Assembly (NCBI GenBank): GCA_002335605.1
Contig: BEDY01000015.1
Coordinates: forward strand, 1 to 64,000
From: Prillingera fragicola
Taxonomy: Eukaryota; Basidiomycota; Tremellomycetes; Trichosporonales; Trichosporonaceae
Reading direction: 5' to 3'
Length of the DNA stretch: 64,000 nucleotides
Numbering within the stretch: the stretch's first letter is position 1; each line of letters opens with the position of its first letter. The translations under genes and the position numbers were made by a program. This document shows positions 1 to 9,960 of the stretch, in pieces. The notes below the pieces were generated by a model that saw nothing but the letters and a program-made list of their open reading frames with translations, was not told where the DNA came from and searched no databases.

Positions 1-45
1 GAGCGTTTGGCGTGAGCGTTTGGCGTCGTTGTGGTCAGTCTGCAG

Positions 46-770
46 GCGCGCCCGTTGTTTGAACAACGTACTGTTTGTTCGTTCGGGACAAGCCTCCGCC
101 CAGTGGAGCGGAAGATGTTGGAGACACCCAGACAATGATGTCGCACACGTCGGACAGTCGTAGTCTGCCGACAATCAAACGCCCCCTATCGGCCACGGCC
201 GTCAAGCCAGTATAAGGGACGCTGTTGCGGAAACTGGGGGACGATGTAACATACCTCTCGTAGTCTGTCAACTGTGAATCCCAGCCAAAGGGCGCGCCCG
301 TCAAGCCAGAACTGGAGTAGCTGTGGGAAGAACCGTAGAATGATGCCGTGTGTCGTCTTCTGTTGGCAGTGAGCACAGGAAAAACCCCCCAACGGGCCCG
401 CCGGTCAAGCCAGTATGAGGAATGAGGGATGAGGGAAGGCGTTCTGGAAACCGGAGGATGCTCCCTCAGAGTTCGGGCAGTGTCGCAGTAACTTGACAGC
501 AAAACCCCCCCAAAGGGCGCGCCGGTCAAGCGAGTATTGAGGGACGAGGGAAGGTGTTCTGGAAACCAGAGGATGGTCCCTCACACTTCAGATAGTGCGG
601 CGGTAACTCGACAGCAAAACCCCCCCAACGGGCGCGCCGGTCAAGCCAGAATAGAGAAGGTGTCGAAACGCCCCGGAGGATCATGGTTCATGGTATATTA
701 ACAGAAGAGAGACCAGCGCGCGGTTGGGCTCGGCAAGAAACAATTGTCCCAACGGGCGCGCCCGACAGGT
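46..770. repeat. Diverged tandem repeat, unit about 100-123 bp
   Basis: A unit recurs imperfectly about six times. Its most conserved part is GGGCGCGCCGGTCAAGCCAG, seen around 194-210, 289-309, 392-412, 514-532, 629-649 and 752-769. The GTCAAGC core recurs at spacings of roughly 99, 104, 121 and 115 bp. The two best-matched full units are about 420-535 and 535-650; both contain GTTCTGGAAACC, TCCCTCA and a run of A4 followed by C7 just before the core. Open frames through this region simply translate the repeat, with recurring WLD-type peptides, and look spurious. A short direct repeat of GAGCGTTTGGCGT opens the window. Confidence 0.8.
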
Positions 771-815
771 GAGATAAGACAAGGCGAGACATCATCGAGA
801 GAGAGGGGGGGGGGT

Positions 816-962
816 CGGGCGAGGTGCGGGACCCCGGGCGAGGTTGGAGGCCGGGCGAGGGGTGGACCCCCGGGCGAGGGGATTGTGCCTGGCGGAGGAT
901 TTGGAAAAGGGTCCGCGAATTCGCTACAGTGGGCGGGCGAGGTGGCCAAGGGCCGGGCGAGG
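816..962. repeat. G-rich minisatellite, CGGGCGAGG unit
   Basis: The 9-mer CGGGCGAGG occurs at 816-824, 835-843, 852-860 and 871-879, spaced 17-19 bp, and again at 934-942 and 954-962. It is preceded by a run of at least ten G after a GA-repeat (about 800-815). The G runs are all on the + strand, so the region could form G-quadruplexes. No protein is convincing here: the frames give only low-complexity Gly/Arg/Pro. Confidence 0.8.
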
Positions 963-3303
963 GCTCGCCCGCCCCCCCGGGTGAGGGCCCGAGCCCCAAA
1001 GGCCGGTGCAACGCACCGTGCAGCGAACAACTTGTATTGCTTGTAGCGTTGTACTCTAAGCCATGTTACTTTGAGTCTAGTCCAGTCTATTCGACGCGCC
1101 TCCCCTCTTGTCCATGTATTAGTCATTCACGCTACGCCGCAGCAAGTCGTTATCGAATTACCACCGGGATTCACCTGTGTTCGCCACTTCGTCGCTCTTG
1201 CGCCCCCACACCTGCCGTCAACTACGCTGGACGGATTGATTTGAGGTTTTCGGCTACGTCCCTCACTTCGATCGTGACACTTACCATTGAAGCGAAAGGG
1301 TACGCCACAAAGAAATGAGTTTACATGCATCTAAGTAGCTGCATCGCTGGACGACTTGATCTACTATGCATGTGTGTTGTAGCTAAGGATTATATGCAAC
1401 AGTTGTTGAGAAAAATGGATGGATGCATGGGAGAATGAGTTCAAATACCCCTGGTGGCACAAGTGATTTTCGGCGCTGTGGCGAACTTCACCTTTCCCCT
1501 ACAGTAATCACCGTAGCCGTTGACGACACATTGCGCGGTGCCGTCCCGACTGTCTGCCATCAACATGAACGCGCTTGCAGCGGCCTGAACCGTGCTGCGC
1601 GATTGAACCTGGCGACAATTATGCCCACTGCAATACGCTACACGCGACCGCTCTGTAGTTGCTATTGCTAAAGCCTCGGCGGCAGGGGGGTAGGGAACGA
1701 CTGACGGGCTGAATATCGATAGCCGGACACTGGCGTTGCTCCATTGCTTCACGGCCACGACAGCCATTCGGCCGCGACATTCGGCGACGACATTACACAC
1801 GCTCTGTCGAGTTGACTGACCTGGTCAATGCGGGGACCGTGGTGCTGGCTGGAGTCGTGTTGCGTGGGATGCAGAACGTTCTCGCGCCGCGCCTGAAGTG
1901 AGCGGGCTGCAAAGACGTCACATACAGATGCTCGAGCTGCCGTTGGCCTGGCACCTGGCGCCCAAAGAAACACGGCGTGCTTTTCATGCAGCCGAAACAC
2001 GGTATCTGCAGTCACCATCCATTGCACAAGAGCGTGCGCTAGGCGCCAAGAACCGGCTCAGCGCAGTGGTGGTTCGCAAGGGGAGTCTCGTTCGGCATAG
2101 TATCGCCATAATCGCTATGCCGGACACCGCGACATGACGAGGCGACGCTGGCCTACAGACCTCGTCCAAGGGCGAAGCAGAGGACGCGATTGATGCGCTT
2201 CCAGGCCGCCCATGTGCCGCACCTGTGAGGAACAGTCGGTGGCGACGACTGAGTGGGCGGCGGGGGTGGGCGGCGAGGGCGGCTTGTGACGACTGTGGTT
2301 GCGATGGGAGAGCGGAGGCAGCCGGTTGTCGCCGGTTGTGTGAGTATCAAATCTGTCAGTCGGTGTGGAGTTGCGATCCTGGCCAGGATGACGCCTCGCG
2401 TTGACAGGTATGCATGGGCGTGGACGAAGGTGATGGATGGAGGGAGCGATGAAGACAAAGAGCTAGCCTGTCGCTCGCTTTCCACCTCCTCGGGCTCCTC
2501 GGCCTGGTCAACGGGATCAAAATCATGTCTTGCCGCCTGTGCACCCCAACCTTGTCATGCTGTCTCGCTCGACCACAACCTATTCTCGGGCTCTCCCTCT
2601 CGGTCTGCAATCATACCGGCTGCCAGTAGCTGGTTCCCGGGTGTCGATTGGAACACTAGCGGATCCGGCGAATGCTTTGGAACGACCCTTGTTGTTTGCG
2701 GCGACACCCGCCGCACTCCACGCACGCTAGCAGAAACAAGCTCAACTCTCGGCATCCATCAGGCTTCCCAAGGTACCAGGAGCTCACCCGGGCACAGAAC
2801 GCCGTCTCCATCGTCTCACGGCGGCGGTGGGTGGCCGCGCTGATACCTCCAATGGCGACAAGCTCATCTCTATTTTTGGCCATGTGCCTCGACATCGTTA
2901 TCCGCATGGCTGACAGAAATACAACCATTGTTCACACGTTTCTAATCATCATCAGCCGCAGAGGCGCGCTAACCACAATGTCTCCTCTTCCCTGATCGTC
3001 ATGGCATCCCCCCTGGCTGTGACTCTCCCAGCATGGTCATGCAGCAGGCACTGCACGACTTGGGTTGTGCAAGCAGGTCATGCAGGCGGCCATGTACGAC
3101 GCCGGACCGCCACCAGGGACGAGATTGAAGCTTGTTCACTACGTCCGGAAAGTTCAAGTTCTATTTCGAACAACTGACAAAGTGGACTTCGTTGTCTCGT
3201 CGTCTATCCATCCACTCACACCGCAAAGTCTCTATCGCCAGATTTCCCTCATATCATGTAGTCACAACGCCTCGTGCCGTCTTTTCCACTCCACATTGCC
3301 ACC
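963..3303. other. Intergenic, no gene recognised
   Basis: About 2.3 kb upstream of the first regulator. Several open frames of 60-200 codons exist on both strands, but none shows a recognisable domain or a plausible splice chain. A single ATTCTCGGG (2582-2590) resembles the motif found in the cluster promoters. The last 200 bases form the 5' flank of the regulator at 3304. Confidence 0.6.
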
Positions 3304-5250
3304 ATGACCGCAACTGCTTGCGATGCCTGTCGCTTGCGCAAAGTAAAGTGCTCATGGCTGGACGACTCGAAGTCCTGCAACTTCTGTTCGTCTATCGGCA
3401 TCTCCTGTACAACAGCCCCACGTCAGCGGCAGCGAGCCAAGAAGGTGGCCCGGGGAACAGCATCTACAGCTCCGCGCAAGCTCTCCAACTCGGCGGGTGC
3501 CAACGATACAAGTCGACCTGTGTCGCCCTCCCGGCGCCATCCAGCTGTCAAGTCGGCTTCGGAAGGAGCTCGGCTTCTGGGTGTTGCTAGCCTCACTCGC
3601 CAGGCTCTCGACAGTTGCATAGACAGCTATTTCTCGACTATCGGTCAAGTCTTGTCGCTGTCGCAACCGCAAGCACTGTTCACTCGCCGAATGCGCGTCC
3701 ACCTGTACTATGCGTCTGGTCTCGATATCCCTGCAGAGTTGGCCGACATTGCCCACGACCCTGCTAGCCGGCTGCTCATCTTGGCCGTTGCATGTCGCGG
3801 GGCCTTCTTCAGCCCCTACTCGGCCCTCGCCGACGAGTTGTACGCCCACTGTAGCAAGATTCTGTCCGAGCCAGACAGCGCAACGGTCGACTACATGGAC
3901 GCCATCGAGGCCATCCTCTTGCTGTCAGAGCTCACCATCCAGCCCAGACATGCAACGGCGACCGAACTGGATCCGCTTGGCAAGGGGACCGTAGTCGACC
4001 TCGCTCTATACCACAAGCTCCACATAGCCCCTCCCCCCGGCTCACCAGACTTTCAACGCCGGCTCGCCCTTTTCACACGTATCTGGGCCCACGACGCCAT
4101 TCGCTCAGCCAGCGCGCATACCTGCTACCGCATCACCGACGATGACTTTGGATGGCCCTTGCCGTCGAACGCCGAGGATGTGCCCTATGTCGCTCTCACT
4201 CTGGCAACACGGGAAATCTGCGCTACCCTTTTGAGCCCGCGCGCCAAGGGTCTCGGAATTACGGATGAGGTTGTTCAGCAGGCTCTGGACACTCTCGAAG
4301 GACTCAGATCGAGGATGCGGGTCACCATTGAATCTCTCAACGCATGTCTAGCCCCTGGTGCCACACCGGACAATGAGCCACTCTACCCGTTCAACGCCGG
4401 TAATCCACTGAAACCTATGGAGCAGCTGTTCATGCTGAGCACTCACAACTGGCTGCACCTCGTCATATGGGTTGCTGTGCAAGAGTCGATGGAGCGACAC
4501 CCGGGGCGCGTGAGCCCCTCTACTATGGTCAACGCCGAATCAGCCGCCGTCGCCGCGTGCGAGGACATGGCGACGCTCGCACAGATCAGCACAGCCCACA
4601 GCCTACATGTTCGCGGCCCTCGCAGCATTCGCAACCACATGGCGGCGTTTGCCCTCTTCCTAGTCCGCGTCTTCACCTCCATTGCCAGTCCCACAGTGGA
4701 GCAGTCGTCCCGCTACTTTGCACTCGCCGAGACGCTCAACTTTGGTGTGCGTAGCGCAACATACTATCCAGACTCGGACACGCTCGCCAACACGCTTCGT
4801 ATGGCGTTATATCGTGCAACTCGCATTGGCAGTAAGGATGCGGCACGGGTTGCCGAGCGCGGATTAGAAGGACTCCCGGAGGATTCAAACAATCACAACG
4901 TGCAGATGCCCACTTCTACCGAGTCTGTCGATCCTCTGGTGACTTCATGCCCGCCACCGACGCAGGCGGCTGCACCTGTCCCGCAACATCCGGATGCCGT
5001 GTTCCTGCAAGCCGACTTTACTGCCGCTACTGCCTCATGGACAAACGACGCAACCATTGTGGCCAGCCCCGTCGCCCAAGACGCGGCCAAGACCTGCAGC
5101 GTCCCACTCTTTTCAAACCCAGTCGACACATTCTGCCCACCACCGGTGTCAGACTCGTCGTCCCGTTCCACGTCCGTGTCGCTCGACTGGTCCGAGCTCA
5201 TGGACACTCTCAAGGGCTGTGGGTTCGAGCTGCCGCTGGGTCCGTTGTAG
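3304..5250 (+). CDS. Zn2Cys6 transcription factor, candidate cluster regulator
   Basis: A 648-residue intronless protein. The start at 3304 sits in a good context (GCCACC before ATG) directly ahead of the DNA-binding domain; the frame is open 10 codons further upstream but without benefit. The zinc binuclear cluster has Cys at 6, 9, 16, 25, 28 and 35 (C-X2-C-X6-C-X8-C-X2-C-X6-C), with the basic stretch RLRKVK between Cys9 and Cys16. A Lys/Arg-rich linker follows, then a long helical region from about residue 89 typical of the fungal-specific middle homology domain. The C-terminus is Ser/Thr/Pro-rich and ends in an acidic/hydrophobic patch that could activate transcription. It lies at one edge of the glycolipid-like cluster and is a clear paralogue of the protein encoded at 13759-15695. 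A role as nuclear activator of the cluster is inferred. Confidence 0.9.
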   Translation: MTATACDACRLRKVKCSWLDDSKSCNFCSSIGISCTTAPRQRQRAKKVARGTASTAPRKLSNSAGANDTSRPVSPSRRHPAVKSASEGARLLGVASLTRQALDSCIDSYFSTIGQVLSLSQPQALFTRRMRVHLYYASGLDIPAELADIAHDPASRLLILAVACRGAFFSPYSALADELYAHCSKILSEPDSATVDYMDAIEAILLLSELTIQPRHATATELDPLGKGTVVDLALYHKLHIAPPPGSPDFQRRLALFTRIWAHDAIRSASAHTCYRITDDDFGWPLPSNAEDVPYVALTLATREICATLLSPRAKGLGITDEVVQQALDTLEGLRSRMRVTIESLNACLAPGATPDNEPLYPFNAGNPLKPMEQLFMLSTHNWLHLVIWVAVQESMERHPGRVSPSTMVNAESAAVAACEDMATLAQISTAHSLHVRGPRSIRNHMAAFALFLVRVFTSIASPTVEQSSRYFALAETLNFGVRSATYYPDSDTLANTLRMALYRATRIGSKDAARVAERGLEGLPEDSNNHNVQMPTSTESVDPLVTSCPPPTQAAAPVPQHPDAVFLQADFTAATASWTNDATIVASPVAQDAAKTCSVPLFSNPVDTFCPPPVSDSSSRSTSVSLDWSELMDTLKGCGFELPLGPL

Positions 5251-5334
5251 ACCATAGATTTCTATTGTGCCAGGAATGCAGGCAAGTTGTATCGTTCAAG
5301 TTGATTCATACAAGTTCAGATCACTACAAGGGTT

Positions 5335-7020
5335 CTAAGGGTTGAGAATATCAGAGAGCCGCTCAAACACCGTTGCGCGGGCAGCGGCTGTGCGCTCGGA
5401 CACAATCTCTTTGTGCAAGGCTAGTGTGCGGGCAGTCACGTCATCAGACTCGCCGCCCTGGCAGAAGCTGAGATTATCCAGGACACTGCGTTGGAACTCG
5501 TTGAGTGGCTGATCACGCGCACTGTGGATGACCTTTGCGACACCATGCCCCTCGAGGAGCTTGGCTGTGAAAAGCTGGTCGCCAAAGAATGGGAAGACGA
5601 TCATGGGCTTGCCCGCCAAGAGCGCCTCAGTGGCACTGTTCCAGCCACCGTGCGTGAGGAAATAGCCGACATTGGGATGGTTGAGGACAGCGTTCTGGTC
5701 CACCCAGTTGCAGATATGAACCTTGCCCTTGGCGGCGGCGGCAGCGAGCTTGTCGCTCAGAGCTTTGACGCGGGCGGGGTCCACGCCGTGGAGCTCGGCG
5801 GTGAGCGACTTCTGGCCGCCCAGGGTCCAGACGAAGGGGACGCTGCCGAGCTGGTCGAGAAGGGTGTCAATCATGACCACGAGCTGCTCCGGGTTGGGAC
5901 GGAACAGTGTGCCAAAAGAGACGTAGAGTACTGAGCCCGACTTTTGAGTGTCAAGGAAGCTGTTGACGCCGGCCATTTTGTCAACATCAAGAGCACGCTT
6001 CTGGTCGGCTGCCTGGAGCATTACGGGTGCAATGGGGACGATGGGCTTCTGCACGTGCTTCTGAAGGTACTCGAGAATCGTATTCTCGACCGAACCGTAG
6101 GTGTTGATAAGCATGCCATCGCTGTGCTCGACGAGCCCCTGGATGTTGAGAAGCGAAGGGGTGACAGGAATGTCAATCAGATAGGCAGGGGCCTGGGGCG
6201 AGCACGCCTTGTCTTGGATAGGTTCAATGTTGGTGCCGGGGACATGATACTCTTGGGAACCAAAGCGGCGGCCAAACAGACGCTCCATTTCGTCCTTGTC
6301 GTCGGCGGCATGCCCAGTCTCGCGGCAGTGGCTCTCCCACAGTGAGGAAGTGTTGCCAAACCCTCCGATAGAACGGGGGCCAAGCAGACGAGTGCTGAAA
6401 TAGCTGCTGTGGTCGAAGAACGCAAACAGCTTGGTCTGCGGTGCAATAGCTTTGACCAGCTTGTCAATACCAAACGTCATCCAGTTACACACGACAGCCG
6501 TGACTGGAGCGCCAGCGGGCTTGATGCCGAAAGTGGGGAAGCCGTTGTCGGCAAGGAGGACCGGAAACTTCTCGCGGAAGTGAACTGCAATCTGGGTGGC
6601 CGATCGCATAGTCCTGAGCAACACGGTGTTCTTGTCGACACCCTTGGCCGAGTCGGTGAGTGCCATTGGCTCGTCCTCGGTGGTCACTTTGGATGCGAGG
6701 GGGTTCTCGCCGAGCGACTCGTCACCCATAGGGATAATACGCAGGCGCTCGCCAAATGAGGAGCGCCCACAGCCGGCTCGGTCAAGGTACTCGACCATGT
6801 CAGGCGAAGTGAGGAAGGAGATGACAGTGTCGGGGTCTGCGGTGAGGAGGGCAGAGGCAAAGTCCATCATGGGGGTAACATGCCCGACGGCAGGCCAGGT
6901 GACGAATGCCAGGTGGGTGACCTGTCGCGGCTTGGTGACTGACGGAGTTGCCTCGGTTGCCGAGTTGACGGACTCGGAGGCCATCCTGTGTGCGGGAAGT
7001 GGGTTGGCAACTGCAAGCAT
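5335..7020 (-). CDS. UDP-glycosyltransferase (GT1 family)
   Basis: A 561-residue family-1 glycosyltransferase. The C-terminal donor-binding signature is clear around residues 440-480: a WVDQ motif, then HGGWNSATEALLAGKP from about residue 457, then FFGDQ. The N-terminal acceptor domain begins near the HLAFVTWPAVGHVTP segment, the usual first strand and loop of GT1 enzymes. The frame is open to 7116, but a TATA box at 7136-7145 would put the transcript start near or below 7116, so the ATG at 7020 is preferred (the ATG 12 codons later is also possible). It converges with the upstream regulator (84 bp between stops) and shares a divergent promoter with acyltransferase 1. By context with P450, hydroxylase, acyltransferases and exporter, it likely glucosylates a hydroxylated fatty acid, as Ugt1 does in Ustilago cellobiose-lipid synthesis. 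The substrate is inferred. Confidence 0.92.
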   Translation of the reverse strand: MLAVANPLPAHRMASESVNSATEATPSVTKPRQVTHLAFVTWPAVGHVTPMMDFASALLTADPDTVISFLTSPDMVEYLDRAGCGRSSFGERLRIIPMGDESLGENPLASKVTTEDEPMALTDSAKGVDKNTVLLRTMRSATQIAVHFREKFPVLLADNGFPTFGIKPAGAPVTAVVCNWMTFGIDKLVKAIAPQTKLFAFFDHSSYFSTRLLGPRSIGGFGNTSSLWESHCRETGHAADDKDEMERLFGRRFGSQEYHVPGTNIEPIQDKACSPQAPAYLIDIPVTPSLLNIQGLVEHSDGMLINTYGSVENTILEYLQKHVQKPIVPIAPVMLQAADQKRALDVDKMAGVNSFLDTQKSGSVLYVSFGTLFRPNPEQLVVMIDTLLDQLGSVPFVWTLGGQKSLTAELHGVDPARVKALSDKLAAAAAKGKVHICNWVDQNAVLNHPNVGYFLTHGGWNSATEALLAGKPMIVFPFFGDQLFTAKLLEGHGVAKVIHSARDQPLNEFQRSVLDNLSFCQGGESDDVTARTLALHKEIVSERTAAARATVFERLSDILNP

Positions 7021-7835
7021 ATTGAAGGGGATCTGGCAGGTCAGTAAGCCGCTAATTCGTTGCTGCTCACTGTGTGCTGTGTGGTACGGGCAAATGGGAG
7101 TGGTGTGGAGAATCACTTGAACGTGAGGAGAGCACTTTATATATCGTTGATAGCTTCAGTGACTGGGAAACGTCCAGGTTAAACCGTCGTGCAGCAGGTG
7201 GGTATGATGCGGAGTCGCAACACAGTCGATGAGGCAGCAGTGAGACTGTGATCCAACCGAGAGTTGTCGGAGCGAGTATGGTGAGGTTGAGTAATGGTAT
7301 TGACCGAAAGTAGCTCGGAGACCCCATGCATCTCTAGGGACCCTCGTTGCTCTGCGGGGTTAGTTGAATCTATCTTCGGAAAGCGAAGGAGTAAACAGCC
7401 CTGACTAGGTGGATGGAGTGACCCCGAGAAAGAGTGTGAGATTCTCGGAGCCAACGAAACCGTCTTCCGAGTTTCCGAGATCAGATAACAAGATCACCGA
7501 TGCCAACTGAACGAGATGACCGACCGACCGTGTAGCAGTTGGCTGTCTGCTGGTTACCTCGCATTCTCCATTCTGCTTTCATGCCTGGAAGGATGAGCAG
7601 GGTTGACTCTAAGGATTCATGTTCTCGGAGGCTTCTCTCCCTACTGTACCTCCGAGACTCCGAGTGACAAAGACATGGGACGGCGCGCGTCTGCTCAATT
7701 AGCAGAGCATGTTCTACCAGAGGTCTGTGAAAGCGTCCTATGCGACCCTCTGGCGTTAAGACTCCAATGCTAAGACTACGATATATAACAACATGCTGAT
7801 ATTCGGTGCTGGCTCGCCACGTCAACAATTCCACA
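7021..7835. promoter_or_regulatory. Divergent promoter UGT / acyltransferase 1 with CCGAGA motifs
   Basis: This 815-bp region lies between two divergent start codons. A TATA box for the UGT is at 7136-7145 (minus strand, TATATAAA) and one for acyltransferase 1 at 7780-7788 (TATATAA), about 50 bp before its ATG. CCGAGA/TCTCGG cores occur at 7424-7429, 7443-7448 (inside a full ATTCTCGGAG, 7441-7450), 7475-7480, 7623-7628 (GTTCTCGGAG) and 7652-7657 (part of a CTCCGAG direct repeat, 7650-7664). CTCGGAG also occurs at 7314-7320. The same motif recurs in the other divergent promoters of the cluster. Function as a regulator binding site is inferred. Confidence 0.7.
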
Positions 7836-9294
7836 ATGCTTAGCACACTCAAAGTCACCCCAGTCCCGACCTTCGCTCCGCAGCCGATCAGTGACGTGCA
7901 GCAGCCGCCACTTCAAAATCGACAGCTGGTTGGCCTCGAGCGCCTATGGGGGTTTACCCATAAACACTGTGACGGGGCATATGACATGGCCACGTCGTTC
8001 ACCATGCCCCCTGACATCGCCGCCACGTACACCATTGCCGACTGGCGCAATGCTTGGGTGAGACTTGCCCTGGAGCAGCCATTGCTCCATATGCGCTTGA
8101 ATGCCGACAAAATGGTAATTGAGTCCATTCCCCCAGCGGCTCAACAAGGCTTCTGGAGCCGACGCACTCTGCGCACCTCGCCAGTGTGGGATAGTAGGTG
8201 GACTCTGCAGGAAGGTCTCGATCACTGTCTTGCGACCAACGACTTCTCTTCCCTGCAGATAACACTCTTCCATCTCCCGCAGAATACGCGTGTCAAGCAT
8301 ATTATCATCACTAATCCGCATGCGATTGCGGATGCAGGTACTGTCATTGCAATTATGAAACGACTCCGGATCCTCCTAGAGAGCGGAGGGTCGCTGGAGT
8401 ACGGCCGGTGGCACACCCAACCACCGCTTCCGCCGTCTATTTACACGGCGCTACAAACCACTCCCGATGACGGTAAACTTCAACAGTGGATGCAGCGAGC
8501 TACAACGGTACTGCGATTGTCACAACGAAAGTGAGTAATGCTGACAGCGCCGTGCAGCCGAGCCACGGCTTGTCGGTGGTTCCGCTGGATGCTTCACAGG
8601 CAGGACCACTTTCCGGCCAATGGAGGAAAGTACACACTTTCACTGCAGTCACATCGGCCACAGTCCTCCAATACTGTCGCAATGCTGGATTCAGCGTGAC
8701 GGCATTAGCATACGCTGCCCTGTGCCACGCTGTTGCCGCCGCCAATCCACCCGACACATGGCCAGTCAATTTCACCAACCCTTTACAGCCAATTTCAAAG
8801 CTCTCCGAGTGCACGAGTGACGACATTCTGTTCAGTGCATTGGCGGCGATGCCAATTAGCTGGAAGATGGACCAAACAGACAAGGTTGAAGACACAGCAC
8901 GCTTGATTTCTCAGGAGATTTGTGCAATGCGGTCCGACTGCATAGGTCCCCTGGACACCTACATCTCAACGATGCTCAGGTTCTTCCAGGCTCAACAGCA
9001 GGGCAAGATGCCCAGGCGAGTTATCAGCCTTGAGCAGCCGCTGACATTAACAGCAGCAAGACATCCTTCCCAACACTCAACTCTCTGGGCAACATCGGAA
9101 ATGATGTCGAGGGCATTCAAGTGACGACTCGGAACAATCTTCCCTCCGTAGGTGCACATGCTTACACAGTTTCAGGGCGCCTATCCCTCAGCTTAGCTTG
9201 GTGTCCTGGTCGGTTCTGCCAAAAGGAGCTTGACACGTTCTGGAATGCTTGGGTTGGATTTTTGGAGGCCGTGAAGGAAGAGCGATTGGATTAG
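7836..9294 (+). CDS. Acyltransferase 1 (HxxxD superfamily)
   Basis: A predicted 455-residue protein from three exons: 7836-8507, 8558-9019 and 9061-9294. HAIAD at residues 162-166 matches the HxxxD catalytic motif of the BAHD/condensation/alcohol-acyltransferase superfamily, and the last exon contains a conserved-looking SFPTLNSLGNIG segment. The ATG at 7836 follows a TATA box at 7780-7788. Intron 1 (50 nt) has a GTACTG donor, CTGAC branch and CAG acceptor. Intron 2 needs a weak GTTATC donor and an AAG acceptor to keep frame, so that junction is uncertain, or the gene carries a lesion there. It is divergent from the UGT. It likely transfers an acetyl or medium-chain acyl group to the sugar or lipid part of the cluster product. 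This is inferred by analogy with Uat1 or the MEL acyltransferases. Confidence 0.75.
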
Positions 9295-9960
9295 CGGTGG
9301 CCCAGGCTGCAATTTGTACCAAGCGACAAGAGAGACAAATGTAGGGTTATGTTCTCCGGCGCTTCCAATCTCTTGCCCTCTGTCCTTTACAGTACGCTAT
9401 GAAAGCACTGGTCAGCCGGAGCTGCCACCGAGTTTCCTTCTGGGCCATTGAGTACCATATGGCTATAAACTCGCGGGCCGAGAGCAAGCTCTCCACAAAG
9501 ATTATATCGGTGCAAGCATATTCGGCCACCCCAATGGGCGGCACGCGCCAAAGTGCCACCAAGGATACCAAAGGCTTACATGCATCATTCATGCCGAGGT
9601 AGATGCTGGGTGTTCTATTCTTGTCGTGGCAGCCATGAGCCGCTTGGGGTAAACACCCGAAATTAATTCCTCTCGTTATCTCTTCTTAACTGTCCGAAGT
9701 GGTGCTAGTGCTAGTGCTGTGCAATCCCGTGAGCTTCACTTCACAGTGCATGGAGTGCAGCATGCTCGCTTGTCGCTTGAAAAGACCCCAGTCAGGCACA
9801 TAGTGTATGCATAACGGCAAGCACGACAGAAACGAGCACAGAGCAGCAATACGCGATACCGCATTGTTTCACCGCGAAAGTAAACCCCTGAGCTTAAATC
9901 ATACTCTGAATCGTAGCTCGCTTTCACACTGCATACATCTATTTATACGACGACGATTGA
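9295..9960. other. Intergenic between convergent genes, nothing recognised
   Basis: A 666-bp spacer between the 3' ends of acyltransferase 1 and the hydroxylase. Short open frames exist on both strands but none has a domain or a splice chain. A GTGCTAGTGCTAGTGCT triplication lies at about 9702-9718. It presumably holds both 3' UTRs and terminators. Confidence 0.5.

Noticed and set aside
501..630. A4C7 tracts as telomeric repeats
   Set aside because: They recur only once per ~115-bp unit, not in short tandem arrays such as the TTAGGGGG-like telomere repeats of relatives.
46..770. Open frames of 68-164 codons through the 5' repeat array
   Set aside because: They just translate the repeat unit in one phase (recurring WLD-type peptides) and have no independent support.
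2253..2843. 196-codon open frame upstream of the first regulator
   Set aside because: Composition is typical of chance frames; no domain, overlaps other equally long frames and has no supporting splice signals.
7021..7116. N-terminal extension of the UGT to 593 residues
   Set aside because: Would start at or before the expected transcript start given the TATA box at 7136-7145, and the extra 32 residues match nothing.
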